From: Physocladia obscura
Taxonomy: Eukaryota > Chytridiomycota > Chytridiomycetes > Chytridiales > Chytriomycetaceae
Reading direction: 5' to 3'
Length of the DNA stretch: 12,365 bases
NCBI GenBank assembly: GCA_027596945.1
Contig: JADGJH010001037.1
Span: forward strand, 1-12,365
Part shown: piece after piece, positions 8,861 to 12,365 of the stretch
How positions within the stretch are numbered: the first letter of the stretch is position 1
Layout of the letters: every line of letters starts with the position of its first letter
Position numbers and translations under genes: made by a program
Notes under the pieces: generated by a model
Told to the model about the DNA's origin: nothing
Databases searched by the model: none
The model's input: only the letters and a program-made list of their open reading frames with translations

Positions 8861-9235
8861 ATATTAAGCAACCTTGTGTGGCAAGTGCTACTGTTTGAGC
8901 ATTATCAAATTGTGGTGAAGGAGCTTGAGAAATAGTAGCCGAAACAGGCCCACCAGCTTTATCGAACTCAGACTGATACAAACAGTTGCGCTTTCGTTTC
9001 ACACAACGCACACAGCTGGGCAGTTGGCGGTTGCACTATAGTGATCGAGTTTATAATATTTAAATAGAACAGACAAGTGAAAGTTGAAAACCTTTTTACG
9101 AAGAGAACGACAGCTAGAACATGGCACTTCAGCCAGCTGAAAATTCACGAAAACTGGTGGAGCAGTGGGTGTTGTTTGCTCTGCAGGTGTTGATTCAAAT
9201 TCAAACCCCCGTGATAAAAGTTCGAAATTTGACAT
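6854..9235 (-). CDS. Zn2Cys6 fungal transcription factor, four exons
   Basis: A 725-residue nuclear DNA-binding regulator. Exons are 9235-9092, 9035-8873, 8794-8198 and 8127-6854; introns are 56, 78 and 70 bp and all junction phases agree. The zinc cluster appears only after splicing: Cys39, 42, 49, 56, 59 and 66 in a perfect C-x2-C-x6-C-x6-C-x2-C-x6-C pattern, with basic RSLRKK and VKRKRN loops. The first intron falls between the second and third Cys. Residues about 150-300 resemble the fungal-specific middle homology domain (CLRLTVCAVAAKM, then YYNRAQKSLKKY, FQALMIVSAFTLMHGLP, and QRRLGFWVVYHSLK). GRKRRA at about 584 may be a nuclear localisation signal. The third intron (GTATGC, internal CTAATC branch-like motif, ATAG end) is my least certain join; a frameshift there is the alternative. 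Close to the acyltransferase, nitrilase and transporter, so a pathway-specific role is plausible but unproven. Confidence 0.85.
8835..8860. repeat. (GA)13 microsatellite inside a transcription factor intron
   Basis: A perfect GA dinucleotide run on the + strand, embedded in a longer GA-rich stretch (8821-8860). In the sense of the transcription factor gene it reads (TC)n and lies inside the 78 bp second intron, where it supplies most of the pyrimidine content. Confidence 0.95.
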
Positions 9236-9889
9236 TGAAATGATTTTTTGCTTTTAAAAGCCAACTAATACACATAACCAACCTTGAAAGCAAATAAATG
9301 CAGAATGAAAATGGTTTGCTAGGTTTAAAGTTAATTTTTCTTCCAGATACGCCTCCAGCTGCTATTTGTTTCAAACATTAATTGCAGCTCAATTAATCTA
9401 GCACAAAAGCGTAAAATCTATTTGAAAATTAATAAGGCAAAATTTTCTGAGAGATGGCCAAATATTCAAGAGAGTGTTGGATTATTTAAAATTCATGTTG
9501 TTTTATCTCCTTCATCTTCCAGAGTTGGTTTCTGATTGTACGTACACCTTAATATTGCTAAAATCTGAATTTTTGTATTTGCTTTTCTTTGCTACAAATT
9601 GTACTAATATAATTTTATTGATATCTTAAAATGTGAGAATTGAAGAAGTTCCAAGTGGGTAAAGTTAACTTGGAATAGCAAATTGAAGTATTATTTTTGA
9701 AGCTGTGTCTTACATAGTGAGTCTTCATTTATGTTTTAAAACAAAGCAAAGATAAGTTTTTAGTAAAGAACTCTTTGTTTATTTAAATTTCAATGGTCTT
9801 TCAATTTATGGAGTTTTCAGTAAGATTTAGCATTGCTGTCAAAGGAGCTTGAATTGTACAGATGGTAGAAGTTTCATTTTTGGAGAGAC
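9236..9889. other. AT-rich gene-free region upstream of the transcription factor
   Basis: No credible open frame, tRNA or repeat seen. The part next to 9235 must hold the transcription factor promoter. The rest separates the gene block from the transposon-derived DNA and may include decayed transposon flank. At about 9876-9890 a short stretch (TTTTTGGAGAGAC) resembles part of the central palindrome (TTTTTGGAGACAC at 11281) but in the wrong orientation for a terminal inverted repeat. Confidence 0.5.
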
Positions 9890-10054
9890 TTAAATTGCAA
9901 TTTCCTTAGTGTAAGAGAGACAAGAAAGTGCATCAAAAATCTTGTTCCATTTTTCAGGTTGCCATTGGATGTAGGAATCATAGGCAAAAATGCCAGCAAT
10001 CCAGCAGTGTTGTCGAGGCCTTAGTTTGGGTTGGTCAAGTATGTGACATAGTGA
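9890..10054 (-). pseudogene. Remnant reading frame beside the left transposase copy
   Basis: A reverse-strand frame of 54 codons with protein-like composition and no start codon near its beginning. It contains PKLRPRQHCWIAGIFAYDSY, then IQWQPEKWNKIFDALS, and ends in TAA. It begins right after a stop, is one base out of register with the end of the left transposase frame, and has no counterpart in the right arm. It could be the displaced end of a transposon protein, a second element-borne gene, or a fragment of a host gene captured at the border. I do not recognise it. Confidence 0.3.
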
Positions 10055-10061
10055 TCAATGA

Positions 10062-11240
10062 TCAGTGAATATGTATAGACTTGATATCCCAGAATTTACA
10101 GTCAGCTTCAACTAGAGCAAGTTGGGACACTTTTTGTAAAGATGAAAAAATGGTCTTGACCCAGAGCTTTTGATTGTACAGAAGCGGCATCAGCAGCCTG
10201 CAATAAACCTTTTTGACCTCTCCCATTCCCCATTTGGCTGCTTGACAAATTAAAGTAATTGCATTGCTTACTGCTTGTAAATTATGCCAAATATTTGCTG
10301 AAGCTTGATCCAAATCTCTGTCTTTGAGAGGTGTCACAATCTTGTTGAACATTTTGTTGTTGACTGGAAAGGCCAAATCAGTACAGACGCAGTACTTTTT
10401 CAAAGTAAACTCTTCCTCCAGCAACTTTTTGCAAAAGGCATGGCTTATTTTCCTGTCATTCCAAGAGCTGGGGCAGTTGTGTTTCATCCATACAATTGTT
10501 CCTGTTTGGTTGTGTGTGTTGAATAAAATAGAATATGTTATCAACTTACCATCAACACTAAAACAAAGCACTCCAGTAACATACACCCAATGCAGCAAGC
10601 CATTATACATAGCATTTTACTAGATGGCTCTTGCACTTGGTAGTTTTTTCTGTCAATGAAACCAAACTTATTCTTGACAAATGGCTCTCATAATTTGACT
10701 TGTTCGCCCCATAGAACTTGTTACTGGTAAGTTTGCCATGCAATTTGAGCATCTTTCATATTCCTGAGCAACATTAGAAGTGCTGATTCTGTGTTTGATA
10801 ATACATGAGAGAAAGTTGCAGGGGGAATACCAAACATCTCACATAATGTCTTGTTTTCCATGGTTCCACAGTAATAATGTAACAGCAATCCAAGCGCCAT
10901 GATCTTTGATGTTACTTTTGGTGGTTGTCTGTTTTGGTGCGCCTGCCACTCTTGACAATATGGTACTTTGAGAATCTGTCAAGTAATTCCAGAAGCATAC
11001 ACATATTGACAGAGACAACATTGATAAAGCTTTTCGGATTTTCATTGTAGCTGCTGAGTAGTTGCTGCCAAAAGTAATTATTTGGAGTCAGATTTGCATT
11101 TGTCAATTGATTTTGTAATCAAATCTGATATTTTGCCCTCAATAACATCAGTAATTGAATTTGCAGGCATAGATTGTGTGCTATGCAGACAATGCAAAGC
11201 AGTAATGTCTGGTTTGTGCTTGTTTCTTGCTCTGCAATAA
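10062..11240 (-). pseudogene. PIF/Harbinger-type DDE transposase, decayed copy (left arm)
   Basis: Remains of a cut-and-paste DDE transposase of the DDE_Tnp_4 (PIF/Harbinger) type. Reading leftwards from the centre: a helical N-terminal part (FWQQLLSSYNENP, then LLDRFSKYHIVKSGR), a central part (QVLWGEQVKL, FIDRKNYQVQEPSS, with the first catalytic Asp in FID), VDG, WMKHNCPSSWND, the second Asp in CTDLAFPV, and IVTPLKDRDLDQA. A 48 bp spliceosomal intron (10502-10549, GTAAGT...AACAG) splits the VDG/TIVW region in phase 1. The copy is dead. Premature stops lie at 10721-10723 and 10688-10690, where the right copy has CAA and CGA, and the frame shifts between QVQEPSS and MYNGLLH at about 10612-10640. 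The C-terminal end is also out of frame. The stretch from about 10910 to 11240 is split over several frames, so its limits are approximate. Confidence 0.75.
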
Positions 11241-11272
11241 TTTCCATTTTTTTTTGTTGTTTTTGGAACAAA

Positions 11273-11351
11273 TGGTTTATTTTTGGAGACACTATCAGGA
11301 CAAAATTTTGTCCCAGAATTTTGTCCCAATGGTGTCTCCAAAAATAAACCA
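11273..11351. repeat. Central palindrome at the junction of the two arms
   Basis: A 79 bp near-palindrome centred at about 11312. The outer 19-20 bases of each side match exactly when reversed (TGGTTTATTTTTGGAGACAC). Inside is a perfect 16 bp palindrome GGACAAAATTTTGTCC (11298-11313) and a direct repeat AATTTTGTCCCA at 11304-11315 and 11317-11328. The likeliest reading is two fused 5' terminal inverted repeats of the transposon. A separate small palindromic element inserted at the junction is the alternative. Confidence 0.8.
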
Positions 11352-11389
11352 AATCATTCATTCCAAAAAGACAAACAAAAAAAAAAAAA

Positions 11390-12290
11390 GAACATTGCTG
11401 AGCTTGAAACAAATGCAAGCCTGACATTACTGCTCTGCATTGTCCACATTGCACACAATCTACACCTGCACATTTGAATACTAACATTATTAAGGGCAAA
11501 AAATCAACTTCAATTACGAAATCAATTGACAAATGCAAATCTGGGAAATCCAAACAATTGCTTTTGGCAGCAACTACTCAGCAGCTACAATTAAAATCCA
11601 GGAGGCTTTATCAACGTCGTCTCTGTTGATATGCATATGTTTCTAGAACTACTTAACAGATTCTCGACATACTATATTGTCAAGAGTGGCAGGTGCCAAA
11701 ACAGATGACCACCAAAAGTAACATCAAAGATCATGATGCTTGGGTTGCTGCTGCACTATTACTGTGGAACTATGGAAAACAAGACATTATGTGAGATATT
11801 TGGTATCCCTGCTACTTTGCCTCGTGTATTATTAAATGCAGAATTGGCACTTCTACTATTGCTCAGGAATATTAAAGACACTCAAACCATATGGCCAACT
11901 TACCAGCAACAAGTTCTATGGGGTGAACAAGTCAAATTACGAGAGCCATTTGTCAAGAACAAGTTTGGTTTTATTGACCGAAAAAACTACTGAGTGCAAG
12001 AGCCATCTAGTAAAATGCTATGTATAATGGCTGGCTACATTGCGTATATGTTTCTGGAGTGCTCTGTTTTGGTGTTGATGGTAAGTTAATAACATATTCT
12101 ATTTTATTCAACACACACAAACAAACAGGAAAAATTATATGGATGAAACACAACTGCCCTGGCTCTTGGAATGATGGCAAAACAAGCATGCTTTTTGTGA
12201 AAAGCTACTGGACAAAGAATTCACTTTGAAAAAGTACAGAGTCTGTGCTGATTCAGCCTTTCCAGTCAATGACAAAATGTTCAACAAGAT
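11390..12290 (+). pseudogene. PIF/Harbinger-type DDE transposase, truncated copy (right arm)
   Basis: Second, opposite-facing copy of the same transposase. The best open part (11733-11993) reads GLLLHYYCGTMENKTLCEIF, then QVLWGEQVKLREPFVKNKFG and FIDRKNY, and stops at TGA (11991-11993) where the left copy has CAA. Coding similarity resumes in another frame at 12020 (MYNGWLHCVYVSGVLCFGVDG region). It then crosses a 48 bp intron (12081-12128, GTAAGT...AACAG) identical in position to that of the left copy, and continues through WMKHNCPGSWND towards the FPV region. Similarity ends at 12290, before the C-terminal third. Upstream of 11733 the reading is broken over several frames, with helical fragments (FWQQLLSSYN) still visible. 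Confidence 0.75.
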
Positions 12291-12365
12291 CTGTTAAAAT
12301 TCCATGACCAGTGGCAACAGTCTGGAATAATTCACTGCCAAATAAAATAATCCATCCATTCTTTG
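12291..12365. other. Sequence beyond the right repeat arm
   Basis: Similarity to the left transposase copy stops abruptly at 12290. The last 75 bases show no confident match to the corresponding left-arm sequence and no terminal inverted repeat. A deletion in the transposon or a border with other DNA would both fit; the window ends too soon to tell. Confidence 0.4.

Larger units (their letters stand above)
10339..12290. repeat. Large imperfect inverted repeat, about 0.97 kb per arm
   Basis: The reverse complement of 10339-11312 aligns along its length with 11313-12290. In one 180 bp stretch that I aligned by hand (left 10740-10561 reversed, right about 11887-12066) I counted 15 substitutions and no gaps, about 92% identity; ten of them are transitions. 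The match ends at AACAAGAT on the right (12290) and its partner on the left (10339). Beyond that the left copy continues in transposase and the right diverges. The arms meet in the central palindrome. Confidence 0.85.

Noticed and set aside
8527..8898. 123-codon forward frame ending in an Arg/Glu repeat
   Set aside because: It is antisense to exon 3 of the transcription factor and its tail is just the GA microsatellite translated.
9876..9890. Candidate 3' terminal inverted repeat of the left transposon copy
   Set aside because: The TTTTTGGAGAGAC stretch resembles the central motif but faces the wrong way for a terminal inverted repeat, and the match is short.
11227..11553. Short open frames on both strands around the inverted-repeat centre
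   Set aside because: They read through the palindrome and an A-rich tract; the mirrored pairs are expected from any inverted repeat and do not indicate genes.

Overview
The window looks like nuclear DNA of a fungus. The evidence is a Zn2Cys6 binuclear-cluster transcription factor with a fungal-type middle homology region, a yeast/filamentous-type sugar porter, and many very short spliceosomal introns (44-78 bp). Intergenic DNA is AT-rich and genes are packed closely. Early-diverging (for example chytrid-like) fungi would fit, but the sequence alone cannot fix the lineage.

Layout, left to right. 1-1078 is an AT-rich, low-complexity upstream region with a (TAA)14 microsatellite and an A/C tract. 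1079-2608 (+) is an intronless hexose/sugar transporter of the major facilitator superfamily. 3022-4208 (-) is a two-exon nitrilase. 4233-5064 (-) is an unrecognised small gene ending only 24 bp before the nitrilase start codon. 5065-5133 is a 69 bp divergent promoter. 5134-6766 (+) is an acyltransferase of the condensation/alcohol-acetyltransferase type with one clear intron and one probable frame-preserving intron. 6854-9235 (-) is a four-exon Zn2Cys6 transcription factor of 725 aa. 9236-9889 is gene-free AT-rich DNA. 9890-12290 is transposon-derived.

The five genes from 1079 to 9235 form a dense block with convergent, tandem and divergent neighbours. A transporter, a nitrilase, an acyltransferase and a Zn2Cys6 regulator side by side resemble a small catabolic or secondary-metabolism cluster. 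Co-regulation is inference only.

The right 2.3 kb holds two decayed PIF/Harbinger-type DDE transposase copies, head to head. They form an imperfect inverted repeat of about 0.97 kb per arm around a palindromic centre. The arms share one apparent frameshift and the same 48 bp spliceosomal intron but carry different premature stops. This fits duplication or joining of already defective copies followed by independent decay.
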